DNA from: Novosphingobium sp.
GTDB taxonomy: Bacteria > Pseudomonadota > Alphaproteobacteria > Sphingomonadales > Sphingomonadaceae
DNA length: 64,000 nucleotides
NCBI GenBank assembly: GCA_024236175.1
Contig: JACKKY010000002.1
Location: 124,001-188,000 of the forward strand
Direction: 5' to 3'
In this document: in pieces, positions 16,558 to 25,061 of the stretch
Layout: every line of letters starts with the position of its first letter
Position numbering within the stretch: the stretch's first letter is position 1
The notes under the pieces: generated by a model
Databases searched by the model: none
What the model was told of the DNA's origin: nothing
Seen by the model: the letters and a program-made list of their open reading frames with translations, nothing else
Made by a program: the position numbers and the translations under genes

Positions 16558-18042
16558 CTAGCGCCTCAGCAGGAGCACCAGGGGCGTCGCAAGCATACAG
16601 GCCAGGAACAGCATCCAGAACGTGTTGGCATAGGATGCCATCAGGGCCTGGCGGAGTATCTCGACCGCCATTCCCGCTATCGTATCGGCGGAGCCGAAAT
16701 CCATGTCCGGGAGTTTCAGTTCCAGCACGGGATTGTCGGGTCGCACGGTCTCGACAAGGTGCGACTGAACCGTCGCCGCATTGCGAATCGTCATCGTGTG
16801 CAACACCGAAATCCAGATTGCGCCGGACATGTTGCGGATCAGCGAACTCACGGCGGAAGCCTCGTTGCGGTACTTCGCGGGAATGGTCTTGAAGACGACG
16901 GTGGCGATCGGCACGAACATGATGGCCGCCCCGATGCCGTGAACGATGCCGGCGATGACGATGAGCGAGCTGTCCATTTCCAGCGATATGCCCGACAGGA
17001 TCCACATCGAGATGGCACTCAGGACAAGGCCGCTCATGATCAGCCACCGGGAGTCGATCAGCCCGGTCAAACGCCCGGCAATAAGCATGAAGATCATCAT
17101 GGCGATCCCGCGCGGCGCCGAGACGAGGCCGACGAGCTTTATGGGATAGCCCATGAGCTCCGCGAGCAGGGGTGGGGTAAGCGCCATGGTGCCGTAGAGG
17201 AGCCCGCCCAGGATAAACGCGAAGAGGTTGCCCAGCAGGTAATTAGAATCTCGGAACAGCTTGAGATTGACGAACGGATGACGCGCGGTGAGCGTATGGA
17301 CGATGAAGAGGTAGAACGCCGTCGCGGAAACGATCGTCTCGACCCAAATCTCCCGGGATTGGTACCAGTCGAGCACCTGCCCGCGATCGAGGACAAGCTG
17401 GAAGGTCCCCACCGACAGAGCCAGCAGGAAAAAACCTGTCAGGTCGAGCCGCATCGGCCTTTCCGCCCGGTTTTCCCGCATGTAGAGCATCTGCCCGACC
17501 GCTGCGATCAGCCCGAACGGCAGGTTGATGAAGAATACCCAGCGCCAGCTCAGGTAGTCGGTGAGATAACCACCCAGGACGGGGCCGATGATAGGCCCCA
17601 GCACCGCCCCCATGCCCCACACCGCCATCGCGCTGCCATGCCGTTCCGGCGGATTGATATCGAGCAGGATCGCCTGGCTGATGGGCAGGAGGGCGGCCCC
17701 CATCATTCCCTGCAGCAGGCGAAAGGCGATCAATTGCTCGAAGTTCGCCGCCAGACCACACAGCAGCGATGCGATCGTGAATCCGCTTATCGAGACAACC
17801 ATCACGTTCTTCTGGCCGAACCGCGTGGCGAGCCAGCCGCTCAGAGGCGTGAACATGGCGGCCATGATGATGTAGGAGGTGAGAACCCAGGTGATCTGTT
17901 CCCTGGAGGCCGAGGTGCTCGCCTGCATGTGCGGCAGGGCGACATTGGCGATGGTCGCGTCGAGCTGGGTCATGAAGGAGGACACGAGCACGAATAACGT
18001 GATCAGCCGTCGTGTCATTGCTGGCGGGTATTCGTCCTCCAT
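16558..18042 (-). CDS. DHA2-family MFS multidrug exporter (EmrB-like)
   Basis: The 494-residue, 14-helix transporter begins (from the ATG at 18042) MEDEYPPAMTRRLITLFVL and contains the DHA2 signature QLDATIANVALPHMQ in helix 1, LATRFGQKN after helix 2 and GPVLGGYL in helix 5 (the antiporter motif C). Substrate is not predictable. No EmrA-type membrane-fusion partner is adjacent. Alternative starts exist at 18063 and 18018. It is co-directional with sdhB, 109 bp upstream of that gene. Confidence 0.88.
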   Translation of the reverse strand: MEDEYPPAMTRRLITLFVLVSSFMTQLDATIANVALPHMQASTSASREQITWVLTSYIIMAAMFTPLSGWLATRFGQKNVMVVSISGFTIASLLCGLAANFEQLIAFRLLQGMMGAALLPISQAILLDINPPERHGSAMAVWGMGAVLGPIIGPVLGGYLTDYLSWRWVFFINLPFGLIAAVGQMLYMRENRAERPMRLDLTGFFLLALSVGTFQLVLDRGQVLDWYQSREIWVETIVSATAFYLFIVHTLTARHPFVNLKLFRDSNYLLGNLFAFILGGLLYGTMALTPPLLAELMGYPIKLVGLVSAPRGIAMMIFMLIAGRLTGLIDSRWLIMSGLVLSAISMWILSGISLEMDSSLIVIAGIVHGIGAAIMFVPIATVVFKTIPAKYRNEASAVSSLIRNMSGAIWISVLHTMTIRNAATVQSHLVETVRPDNPVLELKLPDMDFGSADTIAGMAVEILRQALMASYANTFWMLFLACMLATPLVLLLRR

Positions 18043-18091
18043 GGGGCCCGGCCATCGGGCCAAACGCGGATCGCCGCAAGACCTGTGATGC

Positions 18092-20041
18092 CTATCTCAA
18101 TGTTCCCTCGAGGCGCTCGGCGTCCTCCTCGAGCAGTAGTCCATCCTCGCGCAGCGTGGTAACAGCCTCGCGAAAGCGTTTTTCCCGGTCGCCGGCGGAG
18201 GGATATCTTTCGGCGAGAGAGGGGCGGGTATCTCCGGCGCGCGCCGCGGCGTCTTTCGCGAAGGGTAGGTAGGAGCCGAAAATCAGGCACAACTCGTTTT
18301 CCGCGTAGCCGGCCTTGCGCAGGTTCCAGCTCAGGTAGGTGCCCTTCGGGGCAGCCAGGTCCGGAAGGCGGATTCCCGGGAAGTCGTTTCCGTCGGAATC
18401 GATTGCGGGGACGAAAACGGGCCAATCGGGCTTGCCTTCGGGCGGAACCGGACTGTTGAGGACCTTGGGCCAGACAAGCCCAGCAGATGGCACTTGCGGC
18501 CCGTCCAGCTCGCCGATGCGCCGAAGTTCGCGATCGGCAAGCCGCGGCCAGAGGCTGTCGGGGGGCGTGGCCTGGTCGGAGGCCCAGTCGATCATGGCCA
18601 CCAGAAGGGCGCGGACGGCGGGGGTGTAGTCCAGAGGGTTCGGCGGATACCGGCAGGCCGTCATCGTCATACCCGGTGCGTGTGCTCCGCCCGCGATCAT
18701 ATAGGCCCGGACGTTGGCCGGGAAAACGACGTCGTGATCGGTTCCTCCGGTGCCGACAAGCGAGGCTGCCGCCTGCCAGAACTCGCCGCTGGTATCGATA
18801 TGGAAGACCTTGGGGCAGGTACCCGATTCCGAACAGGATTGGAGGATGCCGTCCCGCTTGCCGGTCACCGAATCCGTAAGCGAGGCGTATGTGAACGGGA
18901 AAGTGAAGCCCGGAACGTGATGGTCCTCGTGCTGGCGCGAGAATCGACCGGGTTCGGCGAAACGGTAATTGGTGAATGTCTGCCGGGCGCCCGGAATGAA
19001 GGGGATCACACCGTCGAACACGCGGCGGCCGGCGAGGTCACGGTTGAACCCGCGCCACAGGTAGTCGCGCAGGTACCGTCCGGATTGCGAAGCGCCGAAT
19101 GCGATTGCGCTGGAGAAGACCCCGCCTTCCGGATTGGCGCAATCGCCGGCGGAACCGCGTTCGCAGGGCGCTTTCGCCAGCTCGGCAAGAGGGTTGCCGT
19201 CGGCGGCGGAGGCATGCCGCAGCCAGGACACCAGGTCCCGCGTTGCGGCAAAACCAAGACCCATGACCTTGGGATCGCGGGCAGTGTATTGGAAGCGGTA
19301 GATCGCGCCGGCATCCATGCTTTCGGGGCGCTCGATTTCGATATGGCGATCGTCGGTGAAGCGCCAATGCGAACGCGGAATAACCGTAGGCGTTTCGCCG
19401 GTTCGCGCGCTGACCGTAAGGAGACCGTTGGACCGGCCGACCGATGCCGCCGAATAGGGCAGTTCCATTCCCGTGCCGTCGAGGCTGTCGAAGATCTTCT
19501 CGGTCGAAACGGTTCCGGTAACGGGCTTGCCGTCCTTTGTTGCTACGGGAAACCTTGCGCCCAGCAGTTTCGGGCTGGCGATGTCGCCCTGCCAACCGCT
19601 CCAGACCAGGGTGTAGCCACGTCTGAAGGGAAAGCCGTCGCCGGGATCGGCGTCGTTCATTGGCGTGCCGCCGGTATACATAGAGAACAGCTTGATCCCG
19701 CGATTGACCACTTCGTAGACCAATATCCGGCGTGCTTTTTCGGCGTTCGAGGGCCGAAGGATGACGACGTCGACGTCGTAAGCGACCATCCCGTCCGCAT
19801 CGCGGGGAGCAAGCTCGAGATCGACAATGCCGCGGTTTGCCGCCGCTTGCGGATCGATACGCATATGGGCGACACCGGTTATGCGTTCGTATGTTCCGTA
19901 ATCGCCGAAAGTCTGGCCGCCGAACGCGGTTTCACGGGATGCGATTTCCAGGCGGACCCCTGGAAGAGCGTCGCCGGCGATTGCGGATTGCGGACACGCA
20001 AGGGCGAATGCCACGAGCAGAAGCTGGATGATTTTCGGCAT
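18092..20041 (-). CDS. Secreted alpha/beta-hydrolase-domain protein (Abhydrolase_10 type)
   Basis: The 649-residue exported protein has a signal peptide (MPKIIQLLLVAFALACPQSAIA, cleavage near residue 22). The body carries the Abhydrolase_10-like landmarks GVAHMRIDP, ILVYEVVNRG and the nucleophile-elbow-like GASQSGR at about 316-322. Members are uncharacterised hydrolases often found in catabolic clusters of sphingomonads and actinobacteria. A good ribosome site (GGGAGA) precedes the ATG. It could act on an ester or lactone in the periplasm before uptake, but this is inference. Neighbours downstream on the same strand are the exporter and sdhB. Confidence 0.85.
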   Translation of the reverse strand: MPKIIQLLLVAFALACPQSAIAGDALPGVRLEIASRETAFGGQTFGDYGTYERITGVAHMRIDPQAAANRGIVDLELAPRDADGMVAYDVDVVILRPSNAEKARRILVYEVVNRGIKLFSMYTGGTPMNDADPGDGFPFRRGYTLVWSGWQGDIASPKLLGARFPVATKDGKPVTGTVSTEKIFDSLDGTGMELPYSAASVGRSNGLLTVSARTGETPTVIPRSHWRFTDDRHIEIERPESMDAGAIYRFQYTARDPKVMGLGFAATRDLVSWLRHASAADGNPLAELAKAPCERGSAGDCANPEGGVFSSAIAFGASQSGRYLRDYLWRGFNRDLAGRRVFDGVIPFIPGARQTFTNYRFAEPGRFSRQHEDHHVPGFTFPFTYASLTDSVTGKRDGILQSCSESGTCPKVFHIDTSGEFWQAAASLVGTGGTDHDVVFPANVRAYMIAGGAHAPGMTMTACRYPPNPLDYTPAVRALLVAMIDWASDQATPPDSLWPRLADRELRRIGELDGPQVPSAGLVWPKVLNSPVPPEGKPDWPVFVPAIDSDGNDFPGIRLPDLAAPKGTYLSWNLRKAGYAENELCLIFGSYLPFAKDAAARAGDTRPSLAERYPSAGDREKRFREAVTTLREDGLLLEEDAERLEGTLR

Positions 20042-20136
20042 TGTTCTCTCCCGTTACCTCCATTCTCGCAGGCTTCGGGCGTCGTGGGAACTGCTTTCGG
20101 GTCCCGCGGCGTACTGCATCAGGCTCGCCCAGGAAG

Positions 20137-20625
20137 CTATGGTGGTGGCGGGGCGAAGGCTTCCTCGGTTCCGAGAATGATGAAGATGTTCTCGTGCATT
20201 TCACGGATCCTCCAGGCACCGTCTTGCAACACCGTGCCGAAGTCGAACCGGCCGAGCGACTCCTCGAACAGGTGGGATCGTTCGCGGTTGCCGACGTGAT
20301 GTGCGCGCAGATAGCACGAGGTTTCGGCTGACTGCCCGTCCCCGGACAGCTCGACCACGTAGTTCGAAAGCATGTGATGGGTCGCCGAAAGCCCGTCCCA
20401 GATCGTGCGGATCGATGAGACGATCGTTTCGCGTCCCGACTGAACCAGGAAATCCTCGCCGGGGACGGCATCTTCCAGATACTGGCGGGCGCGGAATTCC
20501 GCATCCTCGGTGAACAGCGAAGCGAACATCTCCCAGTCCCGAACATCGAGCGCGTGGGCGTAGCGATTCATCAGGTCGATGTTGGCCTGCCGAGGATCAT
20601 CGCCCGCTTGATGGCTTCCGATCAT
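20137..20625 (-). CDS. SnoaL-like (NTF2-fold) protein
   Basis: The 162-residue protein is predicted to have a cone-shaped NTF2/SnoaL_4 fold: NRYAHALDVRDWEMFASLFTEDAEF at the N-terminus and a C-terminal DGAWRIREMHENIF strand pair. Such proteins act as small dehydratases, cyclases or ring-hydroxylase beta-like scaffolds. No catalytic function can be assigned. GGAGA precedes the ATG by about 7 nt. It is transcribed divergently from the cupin gene at 20740 and lies 95 bp upstream of the secreted hydrolase on the same strand, possibly co-transcribed. Confidence 0.8.
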   Translation of the reverse strand: MIGSHQAGDDPRQANIDLMNRYAHALDVRDWEMFASLFTEDAEFRARQYLEDAVPGEDFLVQSGRETIVSSIRTIWDGLSATHHMLSNYVVELSGDGQSAETSCYLRAHHVGNRERSHLFEESLGRFDFGTVLQDGAWRIREMHENIFIILGTEEAFAPPPP

Positions 20626-20739
20626 TGTTCATTCTCCCGATTGTGTTTCCTGCACGGTTTCGCAAATCTGCCTTGCCATCAGCCATGGGTAAATGAGAAG
20701 CTGACTGCGGACTAGGCATACAGTTGAAAGGAGAGAGCC

Positions 20740-21129
20740 ATGGCGGGACGTGGTCACAGGGATATTTTCGCCGGCGATATCGAATGGGCCAAGGGCACTT
20801 CGGACGGAATAGACTACGCCCGTTTCCTGATGGACGAGGACGATACCTCTTCGCCGTTGATCATCCTTACGAAGTTCGAGCCGGGCGAAGTGGTCGAACC
20901 GCACACTCACGGCACCAATTACTTCGAATATGTGATCGATGGTGAACAGACGGTCGGCAAGGTGAAATTCGGACCCGGCGATATCCGCTTCGCCAAGGCC
21001 GGGACGGGTTACGGGCCGATCACGATCGGGCCTGAGGGATGCACCGTGGTGATCGTTTTCCAGGATGCGACCGGTGCGATGACCATTCCGATGGGTCGTG
21101 CGAGGCAGGCGGCCGAAGCCGGCGCCTAG
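20740..21129 (+). CDS. Cupin-domain protein
   Basis: The 129-residue single-domain cupin has the metal-binding PHTHGTNYFEYVIDGE motif (cupin motif 1, around residues 57-72) followed by a GPGDIRFAKAGTGYG turn. Function is unknown; small cupins of this kind occur as isomerases, dioxygenases or stabilising factors in catabolic clusters. AAAGGAGAG gives a strong ribosome site just before the ATG. It is divergent from one SnoaL-like gene and convergent with another (stop at 21146). Confidence 0.82.
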   Translation: MAGRGHRDIFAGDIEWAKGTSDGIDYARFLMDEDDTSSPLIILTKFEPGEVVEPHTHGTNYFEYVIDGEQTVGKVKFGPGDIRFAKAGTGYGPITIGPEGCTVVIVFQDATGAMTIPMGRARQAAEAGA

Positions 21130-21145
21130 CTGCGCTTGCTTCTAC

Positions 21146-21604
21146 TCAGACCGGTGGGAAAAGACTGCCGGGTGCGCGCCAGTCGAGCGTGATGCGGCGA
21201 TGGGAGAACAGCCAGTCGCTCCCTTCCCGGCGTAGTTCGTCCGAATAGACGCCCATGTGATCCGGCCCCAGTTCCGTGAAAACGATGAAATAGGTTCGGG
21301 CACAGGCCGTGTCGGTACTGGTCAGCTCTATCTGGCAGGTGGTCAAATTGTGGCGGATGAAGCTGGTTCGCGCCAGCGACGGGTCCTGTCCGGGGACGTT
21401 GCTCCATGTCGCAGTTCCGGCGCGGATGGCGTCACGGCCTTCCCTGCGGAAACCCGGAACCGGCGGATAACCCGCAAATTCCAGGATTGCATCCTCGGTC
21501 CACAGGGGGTGGAAGGCTTCCGGCGTCCGGCTGTCTCCGGCGATCGTGTAGGCGTTCAGCGTCTTGCGGATAGCCTCGCGCGCGGCCGTCTCATCGTGGT
21601 TCAT
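21146..21604 (-). CDS. Second SnoaL-like (NTF2-fold) protein
   Basis: The 152-residue protein has a SnoaL_4-like layout: AIRKTLNAYTIAGDSRTPEAFHPLWTEDA, then a central RHNLTTCQIELTSTDTACARTYF strand region and a closing DWLFSHRRITLDWR. It is a distant paralogue of the protein at 20137-20625. No catalytic residue set is certain. It is divergent from the SDR gene at 21727 across about 120 bp, and it converges with the cupin gene. Confidence 0.8.
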   Translation of the reverse strand: MNHDETAAREAIRKTLNAYTIAGDSRTPEAFHPLWTEDAILEFAGYPPVPGFRREGRDAIRAGTATWSNVPGQDPSLARTSFIRHNLTTCQIELTSTDTACARTYFIVFTELGPDHMGVYSDELRREGSDWLFSHRRITLDWRAPGSLFPPV

Positions 21605-21726
21605 TCGCTTCTCCCCCGGTCTTCACAAATCCCCCCGGCGATACCCGGCGGTCATTACATCCTTGCCCGCTCAGGGCGAGAATGCTTGCATGGCCACGAG
21701 CATGAACCAAGGAGAGGTGGAATTCC

Positions 21727-22479
21727 ATGGGTGAGTGGAAAGGCCGGACGGCCGTGGTCACCGGCGCCGGACGCGGCTTCGGCAAGGCGTTCAGCGCCGC
21801 TTTGGCGGCGGAAAGCGCGCACGCCGTGCTGGTTGATATCGATGGCGCTGCTGCCGAGGAAGCGGCTGCGGAAATACGTGCCCAGGGCGGTTCGGCGGAC
21901 GGGCTCGCGGGCGACGTCACCGACGAGGCGCGCATGGCCGAAGTCATGGCGCAGGCCGCGAAGGTGAACGGCGGCGTCGATGTTCTGATCAACAATGCCG
22001 GACTTCACAGCGAAGAGTATGGCCAGCCGATCACGAAAATGGGTCTGGCGAAAGTGAGGCGGCTCTTCGACGTCAATGTGAACGGTGTGATCACCTGTAC
22101 GCTTTCGGCCTGGCCGCATATGAAAGGCCGGGCAGGGGCCAGCATCGTCAACATATCCTCTTCGGCAGCGCACATGCACGGTTCAGCCTACGGCGACACC
22201 AAGCTTGCGGTTGCCGGGCTTACGATCACCTTTGCAAGGGAGCTTGCACCGGACGGAATCCGCGTGAACGCGATTTCGCCCGGGCTCATGCTCACGGAAA
22301 CCATAGCAGCCGAACTGCCGCCGGAAACGAAAGCGAAGGTCAAGGCGATGCAACTGCTCGACCTCGATGGGGCAGAGCATCACATTGTGGATGCCATGCT
22401 GTTTCTGACCTCACCGCGTGCCGAGTTCATCACCGGCGAGACGCTGCGGGTGACTGGCGGCATGGCGGCGGGAGTTTGA
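21727..22479 (+). CDS. Short-chain dehydrogenase/reductase
   Basis: The 250-residue classical SDR has TGAGRGFG as the dinucleotide-binding turn, NNAG, the catalytic Ser in NISSSAA and YGDTK as the YxxxK pair. ADGLAGDVTD follows the Asp-containing LVDID strand, which favours NAD over NADP. The substrate is an unknown alcohol or ketone. GGAGAGG lies about 8 nt before the ATG. It heads a three-gene unit with a cupin (2-nt gap, or overlap if an upstream TTG is used) and a glutathione transferase. Confidence 0.88.
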   Translation: MGEWKGRTAVVTGAGRGFGKAFSAALAAESAHAVLVDIDGAAAEEAAAEIRAQGGSADGLAGDVTDEARMAEVMAQAAKVNGGVDVLINNAGLHSEEYGQPITKMGLAKVRRLFDVNVNGVITCTLSAWPHMKGRAGASIVNISSSAAHMHGSAYGDTKLAVAGLTITFARELAPDGIRVNAISPGLMLTETIAAELPPETKAKVKAMQLLDLDGAEHHIVDAMLFLTSPRAEFITGETLRVTGGMAAGV

Positions 22480-22481
22480 CG

Positions 22482-22937
22482 ATGCACAAGGGCGATATCG
22501 GTCCGGAAAAGGCGCGGGTTGGGCAAAGCGCCTATCCGCCACCGCACGACAAGATGTGCGAGGGACGCAAGACCTGGTCGCTGACGAGCCAGTGGAAGCT
22601 CAGCCAGTTCGGCGTGAACATGGTGGAACTTCCGCCCGGCAAATGGTCTACCAATCGCCATTGGCACAAGAGCAACGATGAACTGGTCATTGTGGTCTCC
22701 GGTGAGCTGACGCTCGTCACCGACGACGGTGAGGAAGTGCTGCGCCCCGGTGATTGTGTCGGCTTCAAGGCCGGTGTTCCCAATGCTCACCACCTACAGA
22801 ACCGTGGGAACGAACCCGCGGTCTATTACGACATCGGCGGCCGGGATCCCTGGGACCGTTCCATCTTCCCCGACATCGGGCTGGAAGCGATGACGCATAT
22901 GGAGATCCGCTTCAGGGACCTCGGCGAGAAGAAATGA
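22482..22937 (+). CDS. Cupin-domain protein in SDR-GST operon
   Basis: The 151-residue single cupin has NRHWHKSNDELVIVVSGE as motif 1 (metal-binding histidines and Glu) and RPGDCVGFKAGVPNAHHL as motif 2, so a metal site looks intact. The ATG at 22482 is 2 nt after the SDR stop; an in-frame TTG at 22476 overlapping the stop is an alternative. It overlaps the GST start by four bases (ATGA). Function unknown; it may bind or isomerise an intermediate handled by the neighbours. Confidence 0.84.
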   Translation: MHKGDIGPEKARVGQSAYPPPHDKMCEGRKTWSLTSQWKLSQFGVNMVELPPGKWSTNRHWHKSNDELVIVVSGELTLVTDDGEEVLRPGDCVGFKAGVPNAHHLQNRGNEPAVYYDIGGRDPWDRSIFPDIGLEAMTHMEIRFRDLGEKK

Positions 22938-23620
22938 CGCTGCAGCTCTACTATTTTCCGACGCTCAACGGTCACAAGGTGACCATTGCCCTCGAGGAAA
23001 TGGGGCTCGCCTATGACATCGTGATGGTGAACATCCTCGAAGGAGACCAGCACAAGCCGGAGTTCCTCGCGATCAATCCCAATGGCCGCATACCGGCAAT
23101 GGTCGATCCCGATGCTGACGGCGGTCCCGTTACAGTGTTCGAATCGGCGGCGATCCTTCAATATCTGGGGCGCAAGACCGGCCGTTTCTACGCTGCCGAC
23201 GAACAGACGCGCGCCCATATCGACAGCTGGCTGTTCTGGCAGATGGCGGGGCTCGGTCCGATCTCCGGTCAGGCGAATTGGTTCACACGCGTATCCAACA
23301 AGCCGGAGATGGAAGAAGCGCGGGGAGTGGACTATGCGCTGAACCGCTTCCTCAAGGAAACGCGACGCCTTTTCGGCGTGCTTGAACGCGGTCTGGACGG
23401 ACGCGACTTTCTTTGCGGCGACTACTCGATCGCCGACATGTGCTGCTGGACGTGGATCGACAAGTATCCCCAGAACGGTGGGGGGCTCGATGATTTCCCG
23501 GGCGTCGCTTCCTGGCACAAGCGCATTGCCCAACGACCGGCCGTTCAGCGGGGACTGGAAGCAGGAATAGACCTGTTGCCCGACGCGATGCGGCGCAAGT
23601 TCGCCGAGGCTCGCACCTAG
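22934..23620 (+). CDS. Glutathione S-transferase (YghU/Ure2p-like)
   Basis: The 228-residue enzyme has an N-terminal thioredoxin-like glutathione-binding domain (TLQLYYFPTLNGHKVTIALEE, with NPNGRIPAMV and FESAAILQYL) and an all-helical C-terminal domain. The NGHKV stretch and the FESAAILQYL strand resemble the YfcG/YghU/Ure2p class used in disulfide-bond reductase or ether-cleaving reactions such as lignin beta-aryl-ether pathways of sphingomonads. The exact reaction is unknown. The start overlaps the cupin stop. Confidence 0.88.
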   Translation: MTLQLYYFPTLNGHKVTIALEEMGLAYDIVMVNILEGDQHKPEFLAINPNGRIPAMVDPDADGGPVTVFESAAILQYLGRKTGRFYAADEQTRAHIDSWLFWQMAGLGPISGQANWFTRVSNKPEMEEARGVDYALNRFLKETRRLFGVLERGLDGRDFLCGDYSIADMCCWTWIDKYPQNGGGLDDFPGVASWHKRIAQRPAVQRGLEAGIDLLPDAMRRKFAEART

Positions 23621-23623
23621 CGC

Positions 23624-25024
23624 CTAGCCGTCCGAGCTCCCGGCGTTGCGGGCTGCCAGTTCACGGCGGATCTCCTGCTGCCGCTCCTCGTCTATCGAAA
23701 AGCCGCGAACCAGTGCGGCGGCCACCACATGGGCCAGTGCCGGGCCCAGCGCGAACACGAGCGCAACGGCGAGCAAGCCGGATGACGGGTTGACCGCTGC
23801 CGCCGGATCGAAGCCGAACCAGGCGACGAGCGGAAGGGCGATGCCGACGGGCAGGGCCGTGCCCGCCTTGGTCGAGATGCTGAAGACCGAAAACAGAAGC
23901 GCGGTGCGATTGACGCCGGTGCGCAACAGGTGCTCGTCGGCAACGTCGGCCAGCATGGCCCGCAGCAAGAGGTTGCCTGAGCCCTGCATCAGTCCCTGCG
24001 CGACGGCGAGCGCGATGAAAAGTGCAAGGTCACCCTCGCCGACCAGCAGCAGGCCGAAGTTCACCGCTGCCTGGCCGATTTCGGCGACTACAACAGCCTG
24101 GTGCTTCCCGATCCGCCTTGCGATAGCCTGCCAGATGGGCGCGGCGACGATTCCGAACAGGAACTGGAGCAGGAACAGCGCGCTCGCGAGTTGCGGCATG
24201 CCCATCACGTGGCTGACGAAGAATACGAACAGCACCCCACGGACGCCTTGCGCGAAGGTGATCACGAAGTCGGCGAGCATGACCCGGAACACCGCCTTTT
24301 CAGCGAGCACGAGGCCGACGGCCTGCCTGATGGGGATCTTCTTCTTGCGAGGCCTTCGAACCGGCGCCGTGCTTCGATCCGGAAAGGCCCATATCGCGAG
24401 CAGGGCGAGCGGAATTGTCGGGAAGACGATGGCCAGGCCCATCGCGTTCAGCTTCAGCACGTCGTTGCCGGGATAATAGCGATCAACCAGCGTCGGCAGC
24501 ACCAGCACGGCGAAGAGGGCCAGCCCGCTCGCTATGGTCTGGTAGCTCGTGACCCGCGTGCGTTCGTGATAGTTCCCGGACAGTTCCCCCGACCACGCGT
24601 AGTAGGGAATCTGGAGCATCGAGACGGCCAGGAACACCGCAACGAGCGCAACGGCCAGATAAAGGGGCGTAACGCCTTCGCCCGGGAAGAACAGGAACCA
24701 GGCGGATATGGTGTAGAGGACGGCCCCGGCGGCGATCCAGACCTTGCGCCGCCCGAACCGGCTTCTGGTCCTGTCGCAAAGCCAGCCGACGATCGGGTCC
24801 GTGACCGTGCCCCAGATCCGTTCGGCGAGGAAGATCACGCCGAGTACCGTGAGCGAAAGGCCGAATTGCGTCGCGTAGATGGCCGGCAGGAACACGGAGA
24901 TCGGAAGCTGGATGGAAGTGAGCGGGACGTGCAGCGTCGAGTGGGCGATCAGCCTGCCGGTCGGGAGTCTCCCGGATCGGGAGTCCTCGTCTAGATCCGG
25001 ATTCGCCAATGCCCCCTCCCGCAA
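23624..25024 (-). CDS. GPH-family (MFS_2) transporter
   Basis: The 466-residue, roughly 12-helix transporter carries the GPH-type motif AERIWGTVTDPIVGWLCDRTRSRFGRRK in helices 2-3, split here as DPIVGWLCDR and GRRKVW. The family moves sugars, glycosides and other organic anions by cation symport; many catabolic-cluster members import unknown ligands. It is divergent from the molybdenum oxidoreductase gene, with only 37 bp between starts, so shared control is likely. It ends 3 bp from the GST stop on the other strand. Confidence 0.85.
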   Translation of the reverse strand: MREGALANPDLDEDSRSGRLPTGRLIAHSTLHVPLTSIQLPISVFLPAIYATQFGLSLTVLGVIFLAERIWGTVTDPIVGWLCDRTRSRFGRRKVWIAAGAVLYTISAWFLFFPGEGVTPLYLAVALVAVFLAVSMLQIPYYAWSGELSGNYHERTRVTSYQTIASGLALFAVLVLPTLVDRYYPGNDVLKLNAMGLAIVFPTIPLALLAIWAFPDRSTAPVRRPRKKKIPIRQAVGLVLAEKAVFRVMLADFVITFAQGVRGVLFVFFVSHVMGMPQLASALFLLQFLFGIVAAPIWQAIARRIGKHQAVVVAEIGQAAVNFGLLLVGEGDLALFIALAVAQGLMQGSGNLLLRAMLADVADEHLLRTGVNRTALLFSVFSISTKAGTALPVGIALPLVAWFGFDPAAAVNPSSGLLAVALVFALGPALAHVVAAALVRGFSIDEERQQEIRRELAARNAGSSDG

Positions 25025-25061
25025 ACTTTTCTTTTTGTGTGTCCCGGATTAGCCTCTCGCA

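Noticed and set aside
16759..17997. 412-codon plus-strand frame opposite the drug exporter
   Set aside because: His/Arg/Asp-rich composition typical of antisense frames; the minus strand encodes a clear 14-helix transporter.
18494..20299. 601-codon plus-strand frame opposite the secreted hydrolase
   Set aside because: Low stop frequency in GC-rich DNA explains it. It has no domain, and the minus frame has a clear signal peptide and hydrolase motifs.
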